From positions 34,035-98,034 of the IMG/VR virus record IMGVR_UViG_3300035666_000007: a stretch of 64,000 bases of DNA, one strand, 5' to 3'. A program made the translations under genes and the position numbers. A model generated the notes under the pieces. The model did not search any database, was not told the origin of the DNA, and saw only the letters and a program-made list of their open reading frames with translations. The DNA comes from a virus. Of this stretch, positions 14,806 through 22,782 are shown piece by piece (position 1 is the stretch's first letter; every line of letters starts with the position of its first letter).

Positions 14806-15093
14806 ATGAACATCAATCAGGTAAGCAGTTTTAGGATTCAGACATCAGCCGACGATCTCGTTCGCATCTTTTGCCGCAATAATTTTGCGACAAGTGCAAA
14901 GGAGGAATTTGTCTTTGTGTGCCAAAATCGCAAAGGCGAGGAAAAGTATAAATTTTTTATCCTCGAATCAACGGCTGAGCTTTCATTGAGCAATGCGCTC
15001 AAGCTGCAAGAAAAGAATTCCGATCTTGTCCGTGTCGAAGTTACCAAATTGGAGACTGGCACTTCGTTCAATTACCCCCGTCCTTTTGTTTGA
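14806..15093 (+). CDS. Hypothetical protein, 95 aa
   Basis: Start at ATG of MNINQVSSFRI, just behind the P3 hairpin. A compact alpha/beta protein with strands FVFVCQNRKG and KYKFFILES. No family recognised. Confidence 0.65.
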   Translation: MNINQVSSFRIQTSADDLVRIFCRNNFATSAKEEFVFVCQNRKGEEKYKFFILESTAELSLSNALKLQEKNSDLVRVEVTKLETGTSFNYPRPFV

Positions 15094-15094
15094 T

Positions 15095-15346
15095 ATGGCT
15101 GACTATTGCGTCGTCACTCCTTACGGGTTTCCTGTGCTGGGAACAAAGGCAGAGATTATTGATCGCCTTTGCCATCCTAGATTTGACAACAGCATGAGGT
15201 TGATTTTCAAGTTTCCCGGCCATCAAGAGGTTGTCGCCCACAGTTACTCAAATGAGTTTTCTGCTCTTGAGGCGGCAAGCGATGCTGTCCATGTTTTATG
15301 GGCGAAATTGCCGGAGTATGGCTACAGAATCTACAAGGCTGTTTAG
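15095..15346 (+). CDS. Hypothetical protein, 83 aa
   Basis: A small alpha/beta protein: CVVTPYGFPVLG, a helix (KAEIIDRL), a strand (MRLIFKF), a further helix (FSALEAASDAVHVLWAKL). It starts one base after the stop of its neighbour. No family recognised. Confidence 0.65.
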   Translation: MADYCVVTPYGFPVLGTKAEIIDRLCHPRFDNSMRLIFKFPGHQEVVAHSYSNEFSALEAASDAVHVLWAKLPEYGYRIYKAV

Positions 15347-15386
15347 GCACTTTGCCTGATTTACTTGTTCTTTTTAATTTCCCGAC

Positions 15387-15566
15387 ATGAATCAAGATCA
15401 AAAAATTCAATTGGTTGAGAACATGCGTCGCTACGGCGGAAATTTTGTTAGCAAGCTTGCAGATGCGATGATTGCAGCAGATCCGCAAAACTTTCAGCGC
15501 ATTTGTGATGCTTTCCCTGAAATTGTCAAACGGTTTGAAAGACCATGGATTGCCATCAATGGCTAA
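15387..15566 (+). CDS. Conserved phage small protein, 59 aa
   Basis: This frame matches a very common small phage protein family, recognisable by RRYGGNFVSKLADAMIAAD followed by N-F-x-R-I and FPEIVKRF. The family is helical and of unknown function, and appears in phages of many hosts. Full family length. Confidence 0.8.
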   Translation: MNQDQKIQLVENMRRYGGNFVSKLADAMIAADPQNFQRICDAFPEIVKRFERPWIAING

Positions 15567-15594
15567 TTCTTAATTCGTTCAATCAGTCAAAACA

Positions 15595-15936
15595 ATGAGC
15601 ACTTTTACTTCCGAGAAGTCTCTTCTGGTTAGATCCTTTGTCGAAGGAGCCGTTCGAGACTTTGAGAACACGATTCAACTGCTAGCAGATCAGTATCGAA
15701 GCTCTTGCCTAATTCCGTTTTGCAAAAAGTACGGTGTTGAGTTTATCAGAGAAGCGAATGAGTATCAATTCTGCGGCAGCCGTCCGCCCTTTCTTTTCCG
15801 TGTTAAGCCGGAGTCAATAGACATTCCCGATTATCAAGAAATCTGCGCAGTTCTTAATCTTGAGATCAGCGCGCTGGGGCTCCCTCCGGTTGCGTTCTTG
15901 ACGTTTTTCGACAGCGTCAAAGCCGAACATCTTTGA
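15595..15936 (+). CDS. Hypothetical protein, 113 aa
   Basis: The N-terminal 45 residues form a helix (LLVRSFVEGAVRDFENTI), then a Cys-containing turn and strands (YQFCGSRPPFLFRV). No family recognised. The start has the AACAATG context common in this block. Confidence 0.65.
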   Translation: MSTFTSEKSLLVRSFVEGAVRDFENTIQLLADQYRSSCLIPFCKKYGVEFIREANEYQFCGSRPPFLFRVKPESIDIPDYQEICAVLNLEISALGLPPVAFLTFFDSVKAEHL

Positions 15937-15973
15937 ATAGCTTTTTAGTTTTTTTCTTTATCCAATCAGAACA

Positions 15974-16762
15974 ATGCTTAGTTTCCTTAAGTGTCAGCAG
16001 GCTATCGAATCTCAACTCAAGCGAGGCTTTGACAAGAAAAAGCTTGGACACAATACCTATCTTCGCAAGCTTACTCAGAACAGGTACGCGATTACGCTGC
16101 ACCAAACAGATATAATTGTAATCTCTGAGCGGAACGGTGAAACAATTTACTGTCTAAACAGTGGCGGCTACCGAACGGTTACAACCAAGGACAGGCTTAA
16201 TTCGCTGTCGCCTGCACGCATCTATCAGAAGCGCGGGGTTTGGTATCTGAGTGAAAACAACGACACGAAGAATGATATTCCCTACTTCGACTTTGTCGAA
16301 GTTGACGCCCGTGGCATGGTTGTCAATAAAGACTCGGTTCCGGCTGATCTTATCGAAAAGAGAAAATTACTTGATCGCCTGATCAATGAATACATTCGCG
16401 GCTTTGCAAAGGACGCTGTTGAAAACGGACTTCGCAAGCCCGAGACCGGGGACTGCTTGATGTGCCGTCTTTATCTTGACAACCAAGACAAAGATGACAT
16501 GGGGCACGTTTGTTGCCATTTGTACGAAAAATATTACACTCGCATCTTTTTGTATTACTGCCTGAAGATGCATGGATACAGCAATCCTGGATTTACCTGG
16601 GCTCTTATTGCCAAGCACTGCGAGAATGGGCGAGATGAAATGCTAAAGCGCGAGCTGCGTTATGGCTTCGCAAGAATAAAAGAGCGACTGCTTAATGTCT
16701 TTGACATTTCCGAATACAAAGCCGCTCAAGAGCGCTTGAGGGAGCCTGAACTTGTTGATTGA
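15974..16762 (+). CDS. Conserved phage protein with GGYRTVTTKDR motif and zinc-like cluster, 262 aa
   Basis: Residues 22-92 match a conserved phage domain: KLGHNTYL, then YAITLHQTDIIVI, then LNSGGYRTVTTKDRLN, then RIYQKRGVWYL. The domain occurs in phages of many bacteria with no assigned function. Residues 161-182 hold CLMC...GHVCCH, a possible zinc site, joined to a helical C-terminus (FARIKERLLNVFDI). It is the largest gene of the early block apart from none of comparable length and closes the P3 unit. Confidence 0.8.
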   Translation: MLSFLKCQQAIESQLKRGFDKKKLGHNTYLRKLTQNRYAITLHQTDIIVISERNGETIYCLNSGGYRTVTTKDRLNSLSPARIYQKRGVWYLSENNDTKNDIPYFDFVEVDARGMVVNKDSVPADLIEKRKLLDRLINEYIRGFAKDAVENGLRKPETGDCLMCRLYLDNQDKDDMGHVCCHLYEKYYTRIFLYYCLKMHGYSNPGFTWALIAKHCENGRDEMLKRELRYGFARIKERLLNVFDISEYKAAQERLREPELVD

Positions 16763-16784
16763 TAAAAATTAAATTTGCTTTTGC

Positions 16785-16813
16785 TTGACAGCAGGTAAAA
16801 TATATGGTACTAT
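16785..16813 (+). promoter_or_regulatory. Promoter P4 of the early promoter family
   Basis: TTGACA, 17-base spacer ending TATATGG, TACTAT, followed by TAAGTATGC as in P5 to P7. It drives the seven genes from 16874 to 19256. Confidence 0.8.
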
Positions 16814-16821
16814 TAAGTATG

Positions 16822-16852
16822 CAAGCGCAGCCTGTGTGCCGCGCTTGTTTTT
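16822..16852 (+). terminator. Attenuator-like leader hairpin of P4
   Basis: CAAGCGC pairs with GCGCTTG (7 bp) and is followed by TTTTT. The hairpin starts about two bases after the predicted transcription start, so the promoter faces an intrinsic-terminator-like structure at about +30. Confidence 0.65.
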
Positions 16853-16873
16853 GTTCTTTTGCTCCTTAGATCA

Positions 16874-17062
16874 ATGGCAACTTACAAGACAATTCTTTTT
16901 CGGTTTGATGGGCCGGACAAGGTTCTTGACCGTGGGCTAACGCTTAAGAAAGCGAAAGAGATTTGCAGCGATCCTGATACGTCTTCTCGTACTTGCGAGA
17001 AAGCTGCAAACTTCAAGGCCTGGGGCGACGGTCCTTGGTTTGTCGGATACGAAAAAGAATAG
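16874..17062 (+). CDS. Conserved small phage protein, 62 aa
   Basis: The layout KTILFRFDG, LDRGLTLKKAKEICSDPDTS and a closing GPWFVGYEKE follows a small phage and cyanobacterial protein type with L-T-L-x-x-A-x-x-x-C and W-F-x-G-Y. Function unknown. First gene of the P4 unit. Confidence 0.8.
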   Translation: MATYKTILFRFDGPDKVLDRGLTLKKAKEICSDPDTSSRTCEKAANFKAWGDGPWFVGYEKE

Positions 17063-17096
17063 CTTGTCTTGATCGCAGTTTTTACAAATTAAATCA

Positions 17097-17501
17097 ATGA
17101 AAGCATTACGAATTGCCGAGCGCTTAAACATTTCTCTGTTTGACGCAAACATCGCCTTGAGCATTATTCGAGGCAGGACCAACCCAGAAAACTTCGCAAG
17201 GCGTTTCCCCCGCACTTACGGTTGGATCAATCAGTGCTATCACAAGCCACGAGCAAGCGAAATCGCACTTGAAGCCTTGAATGAATTGCTCGGTACGCAT
17301 GGAGTTGAAGTAATTCGCGACGAGCGATTTCATTGCCCCTTCGACAGTTACCTTGGAGACATTGTTGCGAGCTACCTAAACACCGGGGATGCTTACGCAA
17401 CAACGATTCTCTTGGATCACATTTCCAGCAAGTGGCGACTGATTAGTTGGGGCGATTTTGTGGAATCGCTTGACGCAAGGGCGGAGGAAGAAGATGTCTA
17501 G
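17097..17501 (+). CDS. Conserved phage hypothetical protein, 134 aa
   Basis: The second half has a signature I recognise from phage proteins: ALNELLGTHGVEVI, then SYLNTGDAYATTILLD and RLISWGDFVES. The N-terminal half is basic and helical. No function known to me. Confidence 0.8.
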   Translation: MKALRIAERLNISLFDANIALSIIRGRTNPENFARRFPRTYGWINQCYHKPRASEIALEALNELLGTHGVEVIRDERFHCPFDSYLGDIVASYLNTGDAYATTILLDHISSKWRLISWGDFVESLDARAEEEDV

Positions 17502-17685
17502 TGTTGTTTTTGGTACGCTTAATGCCGCGAGATCAGAAAAGGCAAAACGTAAATATCCGCACGAAATCCTGAAGACAGAAAGACACGGGGACTCATGCCT
17601 TTATTCAGATGGCACAATTGTTCCCGCCCATCGCTGTACTTGCGGTGGCACCAAGCAGTTCATTTATTCACTGAGGCTTAAATGA
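17494..17685 (+). CDS. Small Cys-containing protein, 63 aa
   Basis: The C-terminal half carries CLYSDG...HRCTCGG, which could be a half zinc-ribbon. The N-terminal part is basic (ARSEKAKRKYPHEILK). It overlaps its neighbours by 8 and 4 bases. Confidence 0.65.
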   Translation: MSSVVFGTLNAARSEKAKRKYPHEILKTERHGDSCLYSDGTIVPAHRCTCGGTKQFIYSLRLK

Positions 17686-18017
17686 CCAAGACTACCGCGA
17701 TCACGATTTCCGGTTCTTTTACTATTGACGCGCTTGCGGGCGTAAAAAGCTTTGAGCATCGGAAGATTTTGGACGGCGATCAGGTGCTAATCTATTTTGA
17801 AAATGGATACGGCGCAAGTGTCGCAAGGCATTCTTATTCGTATGGCGGCCTTGAGGGATTTTACGAGCTTGCCGTAATTACCAAGCCTGAGAGCGAGGGC
17901 GAGGAGTTCACAATAGACCACGATTCTGTAACTGGCTGGCTTAGCACGGCAGAAGTTATCAATAAACTCACGGAGATTCAAGCTTTCCAACCCATCAGGC
18001 AAAACACCGATGTCTAA
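17682..18017 (+). CDS. Conserved phage hypothetical protein, 111 aa
   Basis: FENGYGASVARHSYSYGG followed by GFYELAVI and a later DHDSVTGWLSTAEVINKL is the pattern of a widespread phage protein family with no known function. It is a small beta-rich domain with a helical end. It is coupled to both neighbours by overlaps. Confidence 0.8.
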   Translation: MTKTTAITISGSFTIDALAGVKSFEHRKILDGDQVLIYFENGYGASVARHSYSYGGLEGFYELAVITKPESEGEEFTIDHDSVTGWLSTAEVINKLTEIQAFQPIRQNTDV

Positions 18018-18279
18018 TTTTCAAGAATGTCCACGCGCTTACGCAATTGAGCTGGTCGAAGCGGGTCGCTGCGATGCAAAGCAGTTATTGCTTACTTGCC
18101 TAAGCCTTATGTCCGCACGCGATGTCAGGGACGCGCTTGATGACAACGAATTGTCGCCTCGCTTTTTGGATTCAGTCGATGACGGCGTGGATTCGTTCAG
18201 CGAGGATGAGATCGGCCCGGAGGAGCGCAATGCTTGCGATCACTACAACGAACGCTACACTTATCCTTGTAACGACTAA
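18010..18279 (+). CDS. Conserved phage hypothetical protein, 89 aa
   Basis: The first half (LVEAGRCDAKQLLLTCLSLMS followed by VRDALDDNELSPRF) matches a helical phage family I have seen repeatedly without a function. The second half is acidic (DDGVDSFSEDEIGPEE). It overlaps the preceding gene by eight bases. Confidence 0.75.
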   Translation: MSNFQECPRAYAIELVEAGRCDAKQLLLTCLSLMSARDVRDALDDNELSPRFLDSVDDGVDSFSEDEIGPEERNACDHYNERYTYPCND

Positions 18280-18284
18280 TCCTC

Positions 18285-18539
18285 ATGAATTACTATCGCT
18301 TGATCGCCGAAGCCGTTAAGACTCACAAACGGTTGATTCAGTACCAGGACGCCGGAGTTGTGGATGCGCCCCTGCAGGAGAAAGCGGACAGGATTCATGA
18401 AATCTTTTACACAAAGGCTCCGTCCGGTTTCTTTCAGGAATACGTTTTAGCGGTCCACGCTCGCACCGGCAGATACACATGGCTTTGCGGCAGGGATGGA
18501 GTCAATGAATTCCTGAAGCGCCTTGGGGTTAACTGGTAG
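18285..18539 (+). CDS. Small helical protein, 84 aa; paralogue of the gene at 23973
   Basis: The product shares its whole layout with the 86-residue protein at 23973-24233: LI-x-x-AVK-x-HK-x-LI at the start, FY-x-K-x-P in the middle, YV-x-AVH-x-x-TGR and WL-x-GR-x-GV towards the end. Basic and probably helical. Function unknown. Confidence 0.75.
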   Translation: MNYYRLIAEAVKTHKRLIQYQDAGVVDAPLQEKADRIHEIFYTKAPSGFFQEYVLAVHARTGRYTWLCGRDGVNEFLKRLGVNW

Positions 18540-18572
18540 ATTTTGATTCTGTTAAATTCACACATTAGAACA

Positions 18573-19256
18573 ATGCCACAAACCAATCAAGGCGAAAAAA
18601 GACAAAGCTTTTCCTGCCTAATTCCTTTTGACGGCTTTTATTGCACACACCACGCTCAAAGGATTGACGACGAAGAGGAGGCGTTGTTCAGGTTTGATGA
18701 CGGAGAGATTCGATACCCGGATCTTTATGGGTCATTCTGGGAAAAAATTGATTACTTGTCTGTATTCAGGAAATACGCCAAATGCTACTTGGAGTTGGTT
18801 GGCTCAATTCTTGAGGTCGGCTTCACTCTTGAGGAGCTGCTTTGTCCAAGGGAGTACAATTTTTCAACAGACAGAATTTTTGCATCTATCAGTAGGGCGG
18901 ATTTTTGCAAGCTCTTAATCAAGGTTCGCGGAAAAAGCTTTCGAGAGACCGCGCTGGATATGTTTGCCAGTCGCCCAGGCTTCGCTAGCTTTTACTCGCC
19001 CAAGATTTCGAGTTGGGCGCCTATTGCGGATTGGGATCACAACCAGGCCGGTGCAGTTGTTGCGGCTGCCTTGAAGAGAGAGCTGGCGGAGTCGCGGATC
19101 GATCTTGATAGCCAATTAGATGAATTCATTGATTCATCAAGCATCCAGGACTGGCTGTGCAATGCGGTCGATGATAGCGGTATTCGCGTTCTCAGGATAA
19201 ATGATTATCTCAGGCTGCGTGATGAAAGAGTAAGCGCTAAAATCAGTTGTAGATAA
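18573..19256 (+). CDS. Conserved phage and plasmid protein, 227 aa
   Basis: Start at ATG of MPQTNQGEKR in the usual AACAATG context. The protein shows motifs of a family found in many phages and plasmids: IPFDGFYCTHHAQRID, then a YAKCYLE segment, CPREYNFSTDRIFASI, SRPGFASFYSP, and WDHNQAGAVVAAAL. The family has been annotated as hypothetical, sometimes antitoxin-like. No catalytic residues can be named. Last gene of the P4 unit. Confidence 0.85.
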   Translation: MPQTNQGEKRQSFSCLIPFDGFYCTHHAQRIDDEEEALFRFDDGEIRYPDLYGSFWEKIDYLSVFRKYAKCYLELVGSILEVGFTLEELLCPREYNFSTDRIFASISRADFCKLLIKVRGKSFRETALDMFASRPGFASFYSPKISSWAPIADWDHNQAGAVVAAALKRELAESRIDLDSQLDEFIDSSSIQDWLCNAVDDSGIRVLRINDYLRLRDERVSAKISCR

Positions 19257-19258
19257 CC

Positions 19259-19287
19259 TTGACAGGCAAGCCATTGTATGGCATAAT
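19259..19287 (+). promoter_or_regulatory. Promoter P5 of the early promoter family
   Basis: TTGACA, 17-base spacer ending TGTATGG, CATAAT, followed by TAAGTGATGCGAG. Spacer and downstream bases closely match P7. It drives the genes from 19358 to 20724, and perhaps on to 21211. Confidence 0.8.
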
Positions 19288-19295
19288 TAAGTGAT

Positions 19296-19329
19296 GCGAG
19301 GGCCGGTGTCGGCAAAGCCTCGCTTTTTT
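19296..19329 (+). terminator. Attenuator-like leader hairpin of P5
   Basis: GCGAGG pairs with CCTCGC (6 bp) with an inner GCC/GGC step, and six T follow. The hairpin starts about two bases after the predicted transcription start. Confidence 0.65.
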
Positions 19330-19357
19330 GTTCTTTGTTTTTCTTTTCACTAGATCA

Positions 19358-19765
19358 ATGCAAACACAAACCCTGACACGTTCTTGCACCTTAAGCTTTG
19401 AAGAGCTGCAAAAGAATGAATACCTCTTCAAGCGAATTAACACTTTATGCGGATTGATGGAATACAAGCTTCACAAGCCGCAACTCGGGAGAGCTGAGTT
19501 TGATTATTACGATTTCACAAACGGAACAAATGCTTGGCGCTTCGACGGTTTTATTACCGATGCGCAATGGAAGACAATCGCGCAACTGTGCATCAGCTAC
19601 AAGGCCGACATTGCAGAGGTAATTCGCGGCTTTGTTTTCGAGACCGAAAAGATCTCTGTTGTTGATGGCGAGCATAGTTCGACTTATTTTGTTCCAACTT
19701 CGATGTGCGGATACATTAAAAATATTTATTTCTTGATCGAGGAGGATGGACGATCTAATACTTGA
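19358..19765 (+). CDS. Hypothetical protein, 135 aa
   Basis: Start at ATG in the ATCAATG context behind P5. The middle has DYYDFTNGTNAWRFDGFITD followed by a helix (WKTIAQLCISYKADIAEVI). No family recognised with confidence. Confidence 0.7.
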   Translation: MQTQTLTRSCTLSFEELQKNEYLFKRINTLCGLMEYKLHKPQLGRAEFDYYDFTNGTNAWRFDGFITDAQWKTIAQLCISYKADIAEVIRGFVFETEKISVVDGEHSSTYFVPTSMCGYIKNIYFLIEEDGRSNT

Positions 19766-19799
19766 TTCGTAAATTTCGGCCACTTTATCCGCAAAAGCC

Positions 19800-20270
19800 A
19801 TGACTCTTTTCGACCTGCCTTCAAGTAATAGGATTAGCACCAGCCAAGTTCGGCTGGCGCTCATATATCGGAAAAGCAGCATTATGAAAATATACAAACA
19901 GTTTCCTCTCGTTGTTGGGGAAGACTTTTACAACTCAGCAATTGCAGAAATTGACAGCTTTCTGCTTTATATTGACGGGAGCAAGCAGATTTCAGTTATC
20001 AAAGGTGAAGATCCCGTCGCAACCGCAATTGAATTTACGATTTCCGAACTGCAAGACAAAATCGAGGGACTGCCCGTCGATGGATACTTCGGACGGGACA
20101 AGGACGAGCTTTGGTACTATTTTATTTGCAATGATCAAAAAGTCGTAGAGGACAAATACGAAACGCTTGACATGATGCTTGACGGGCAATGGCGAGCGAT
20201 TAGCTCAATTGGTACCCTCAACGAACTTTCTCTTGTCGGACAAGAGTTGCGTTACTTAGTTCTCGCCTAA
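19800..20270 (+). CDS. Hypothetical protein, 156 aa (or 128 aa)
   Basis: Two starts are possible: this ATG, or the ATG at 19884 (MKIYKQFPLVVGEDF). The DNA between them contains an inverted repeat (CCAGCC/GGCTGG), so it may be untranslated leader. The core is an alpha/beta protein with an acidic segment (GYFGRDKDELWYYFICND). No family recognised. Confidence 0.65.
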   Translation: MTLFDLPSSNRISTSQVRLALIYRKSSIMKIYKQFPLVVGEDFYNSAIAEIDSFLLYIDGSKQISVIKGEDPVATAIEFTISELQDKIEGLPVDGYFGRDKDELWYYFICNDQKVVEDKYETLDMMLDGQWRAISSIGTLNELSLVGQELRYLVLA

Positions 20271-20307
20271 CAGTTTCTTGTTTTTGCAATTTTTATCTAT
20301 CAAGCCA

Positions 20308-20724
20308 ATGCGCAAAACTTTAACTTTTCACAAATACGGCATGTCTTTCGAGGTCAAGATTTTTCTTGATGACGACAATCAAAAATTGTCAGTCTTTGGT
20401 ACTTTGTTTGATCAAAATGGCGATAGTGTTGCGAGCGGACAGGTGTCCGAAGTTGCTCGACTGTTTGCGCCGGCTCAGCTTTGTGACACTTGGGAGCGTT
20501 GGCATTTGAATACGATGCGCGCTGGGACTCCGGCGCAAGAGGAACTGATTAAGTTTGAGAGCAAGCGTCGCAGGGCTCTGGATCTTTCGCAAATGAGTTA
20601 ATGGCTCGCCTGTGATTTTCTTGAGGGGCACAACTTGCTCCTGGATGATGGATACAAATATGGCTGCTCTTGGCTAAAAGAGGAACTGCCACAAGATGTG
20701 ATTGACTATATTTATTCGCTTTAG
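20308..20724 (+). pseudogene. Conserved phage protein split by an in-frame TAA
   Basis: The first part (97 codons) carries the helix CDTWERWHLNTMRAGTPAQE and stops at TAA (20599-20601). The same frame stays open for another 40 codons. It reads WLACDFLEGHNLLLDDGYKYG, then SWLKEELPQDVIDYI, which is the C-terminal segment this phage family normally has (a GYKYG-x-x-WL-x-E-x-P signature). So a full-length gene appears to be cut by one stop codon. Sequencing error, genuine decay or stop readthrough cannot be told apart here. Confidence 0.7.
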
Positions 20725-20725
20725 C

Positions 20726-20780
20726 TTGGTTGGCGAAAATTAGACTCGCAATAAAAAGCGAATACGGCTCTCGCTCTTTT
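20726..20780 (+). promoter_or_regulatory. Possible degenerate eighth promoter-hairpin cassette
   Basis: TTGGTT, 17 bases and CAATAA are followed by a small hairpin (AGCGA with TCGCT) and CTTTTC, in front of the gene at 20804. The order mirrors cassettes P4 to P7 but both promoter boxes are poor. Confidence 0.3.
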
Positions 20781-20803
20781 CAAAAGTTCTTCGTCGCACA
20801 ACA

Positions 20804-21211
20804 ATGACTGCAATCACTCAGGATCAAATCAATCAAGAAATTTTTCAGTGGCAGGATCTTGGTCGTGGATTTCATGGGGGCAGGTTTGACTCGAAAGAAA
20901 TTTGCGTTTTTCACGACTCATCTGAAATATGCAACCTAGATTTTTCCGTTCGTCAATACACTTCAGACGAGGAGGATTGCTTTGGTGCAAACTATTCGCG
21001 CTGGCGCATTATTGTTTTCATCAAACAACGCAGACATGAACCCAGAACAGACGCGGAAGAGTTCGCGATTGAGTTTCCAGCAGAAGTGGGAATAAGTTAT
21101 TCAGAAAAGGAGTTTGCTATGGAGTTCTGTGAGTATGTACTTGCAAGTTTCTTGAAATATCAAAACTTATCGCGCTTGCCGTACGTTGACTTGCACCCAA
21201 GCGAAATCTGA
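20804..21211 (+). CDS. Hypothetical protein, 135 aa
   Basis: A mixed protein with beta strands around residues 30-75 (CVFHDSSEICNLDFSV, RWRIIVFIKQRR) and a helical C-terminus (EFAMEFCEYVLASFLKY). No family recognised. The ATG has the ACAATG context. Confidence 0.65.
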   Translation: MTAITQDQINQEIFQWQDLGRGFHGGRFDSKEICVFHDSSEICNLDFSVRQYTSDEEDCFGANYSRWRIIVFIKQRRHEPRTDAEEFAIEFPAEVGISYSEKEFAMEFCEYVLASFLKYQNLSRLPYVDLHPSEI

Positions 21212-21238
21212 CATAGCTGAAATTAGTATTGCATAAGC

Positions 21239-21267
21239 TTGACATCCGGCGCTATATGTGTCATAAT
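21239..21267 (+). promoter_or_regulatory. Promoter P6 of the early promoter family
   Basis: TTGACA, 17-base spacer with CTATATGTGT, CATAAT, followed by TAAGTATGCGAGCGC. Upstream AATTAGTATTGCATAAGC is nearly identical to that of P3 and P7. It drives the genes from 21325 to 22726. Confidence 0.8.
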
Positions 21268-21274
21268 TAAGTAT

Positions 21275-21300
21275 GCGAGCGCAAGGTGTGTCTCGTTTTG
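21275..21300 (+). terminator. Weak attenuator-like leader hairpin of P6
   Basis: GCGAG pairs with CTCGT (5 bp with one wobble) around a 12-base loop, and TTTT follows. It is the weakest of the family but stands at the same place relative to the promoter. Confidence 0.5.
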
Positions 21301-21324
21301 TTCTTTCGTTTTCACATCAGATCC

Positions 21325-21513
21325 ATGGCCATCAAGAAAAATCTTAAAGCGGCTTCCACCGGTTTTGCCGCGTCGGGTGCCGTTGTCGTTGTTGGCACGC
21401 TTCTTGCTTTTGTCATCGCCTCGCTGATTTCGGAAGATCAACGAGCCTATAACAATTGTTTAGTGAAGCACAAGTCGGTAGATTACTGCCGCCTGATCGT
21501 GAGTGGCAGATAG
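21325..21513 (+). CDS. Small single-span membrane protein, 62 aa
   Basis: Start at ATG of MAIKKNLKAAS. Residues 13-36 (GFAASGAVVVVGTLLAFVIA) make one membrane helix with a basic N-terminal flank, and the C-terminal part has two Cys (NNCLVKHKSVDYCRL) that could pair outside the membrane. Function unknown; a superinfection or envelope role is possible. Confidence 0.65.
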   Translation: MAIKKNLKAASTGFAASGAVVVVGTLLAFVIASLISEDQRAYNNCLVKHKSVDYCRLIVSGR

Positions 21514-21548
21514 CTTCATTGATCTTTTGTTCACAAGCAGCTTTTTCC

Positions 21549-21833
21549 ATGACTATTTCCTTGCATCGTCGCACTTCAAATGGTGTTTATCATTTCATGG
21601 GCGACTATTTAACAGACTATTTTGAGTTTGCCTTCAAGGACTGCGTCAATCAACATACCGGCAGTTATGTTTGGTTGTCTACTGATGAAAGCATTTCGCA
21701 TTCTCATTGCCTGGTCGCTTACGACCCGGATCACGACAGATACGAAGATGTCGATGACTGGGACATTCTGAAGATGGTTCAAGATGCCAGGAATCGCGGA
21801 GACTCTTCCCAGCCTTCCTTGCCGTTTTCCTGA
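21549..21833 (+). CDS. Hypothetical protein, 94 aa
   Basis: Start at ATG of MTISLHRRTS. The N-terminal half is beta-rich and aromatic (YHFMGDYLTDYFEFAF), the rest acidic (YDPDHDRYEDVDDWDILKM). No family recognised. Confidence 0.65.
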   Translation: MTISLHRRTSNGVYHFMGDYLTDYFEFAFKDCVNQHTGSYVWLSTDESISHSHCLVAYDPDHDRYEDVDDWDILKMVQDARNRGDSSQPSLPFS

Positions 21834-21873
21834 CCTGTGAATCGCGAAGCTTAACCTTACACACACCAGATCC

Positions 21874-22425
21874 ATGAACGCATCACAACTTTCTGGCAAA
21901 CTTGCAAAGATTGACACGCAAAGCCTTTGCAGTACCGGCTGCGTTTACCTTGAGTTTGCGGGTAAGCAGTCTGAATATCGCATTACTTTTAAGCTGTCTT
22001 CTGATCCCTACACGAATGTTTTCGATTTTGATTGTTACGGTAGGCTTGAATGGGCGACGTTATGGCCGCAAGATTTTGATGGCGGAGCGCGAATCATCCA
22101 AAGAGATCGGCGCGGCAACTTTCTTTGGTGGCAGCCGTACAAAGACGAAGACGGAAAGATCTACGATTCCGATCGCGACCGTTCCATCGTTCGCGATCTT
22201 GTTGAGTATGGTTTTTATCAGATAGAGCTAAAGTTTTATGGACCGCTGACCTCTGTATTTGGCACTCGCGTCGGCATTATCAAAGAAAGTACGCTTTGCG
22301 GCCTGGACAGCGACAGGCTAAGCGAAGCGGCAGTGCTTGTTCCTGATATGATTAACGATTGGGTTTTTGAACTTAACGCAGCTGACAAATCAACTTCGGA
22401 GCTTGTTGATGGCACTGCCAGCTGA
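21874..22425 (+). CDS. Conserved phage hypothetical protein, 183 aa
   Basis: Residues 55-90 match a phage family I recognise: CYGRLEWATLWPQDFDGGA, then RGNFLWWQPYKD, followed by RDLVEYGFYQIELKF. The family binds no known ligand and has no assigned function. It overlaps the next gene by 17 bases. Confidence 0.8.
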   Translation: MNASQLSGKLAKIDTQSLCSTGCVYLEFAGKQSEYRITFKLSSDPYTNVFDFDCYGRLEWATLWPQDFDGGARIIQRDRRGNFLWWQPYKDEDGKIYDSDRDRSIVRDLVEYGFYQIELKFYGPLTSVFGTRVGIIKESTLCGLDSDRLSEAAVLVPDMINDWVFELNAADKSTSELVDGTAS

Positions 22426-22726
22426 CAAGCGCTCCCAGCAGGCTTTTTGGGTGATCGGAGCCCTTGAGCGACTGCAGGGACTTGGTTTCATTTCCGATGT
22501 TCAGCTTTATGTCGCACCTGGAGAAATAGATACATGGCAGAGTGTTGACGAAAGAAGGCGTGAAATTGTGGACGACAATTCTGTTCGGAGCTTGACTCGT
22601 TTTATTTGTGCTCACAGCGGCATGGAAGACAGGGAGAGTATAAATAAAGTAGTTCTTGCCGTCTTTCACTTTAGGGATCATCGGGAAGACATGGTTAAAT
22701 TTGCGATGAAAAGAACACTTAGCTAA
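22409..22726 (+). CDS. Hypothetical protein, 105 aa
   Basis: Start at ATG of MALPADKRSQQ; a TTG 14 codons earlier is possible. The protein is mainly helical with a strand-rich centre (GFISDVQLYVAPGEI). No family recognised. Last gene of the P6 unit. Confidence 0.65.
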   Translation: MALPADKRSQQAFWVIGALERLQGLGFISDVQLYVAPGEIDTWQSVDERRREIVDDNSVRSLTRFICAHSGMEDRESINKVVLAVFHFRDHREDMVKFAMKRTLS

Positions 22727-22745
22727 AAATCTCTTTTGCATAAGC

Positions 22746-22774
22746 TTGACAGGCAAAGCGTTATATGGCATAAT
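22746..22774 (+). promoter_or_regulatory. Promoter P7 of the early promoter family
   Basis: TTGACA, 17-base spacer ending TTATATGG, CATAAT, followed by TAAGTCATGCGAG. It is the copy closest to the apparent consensus. It drives the genes from 22900 to 24233. Confidence 0.8.
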
Positions 22775-22782
22775 TAAGTCAT

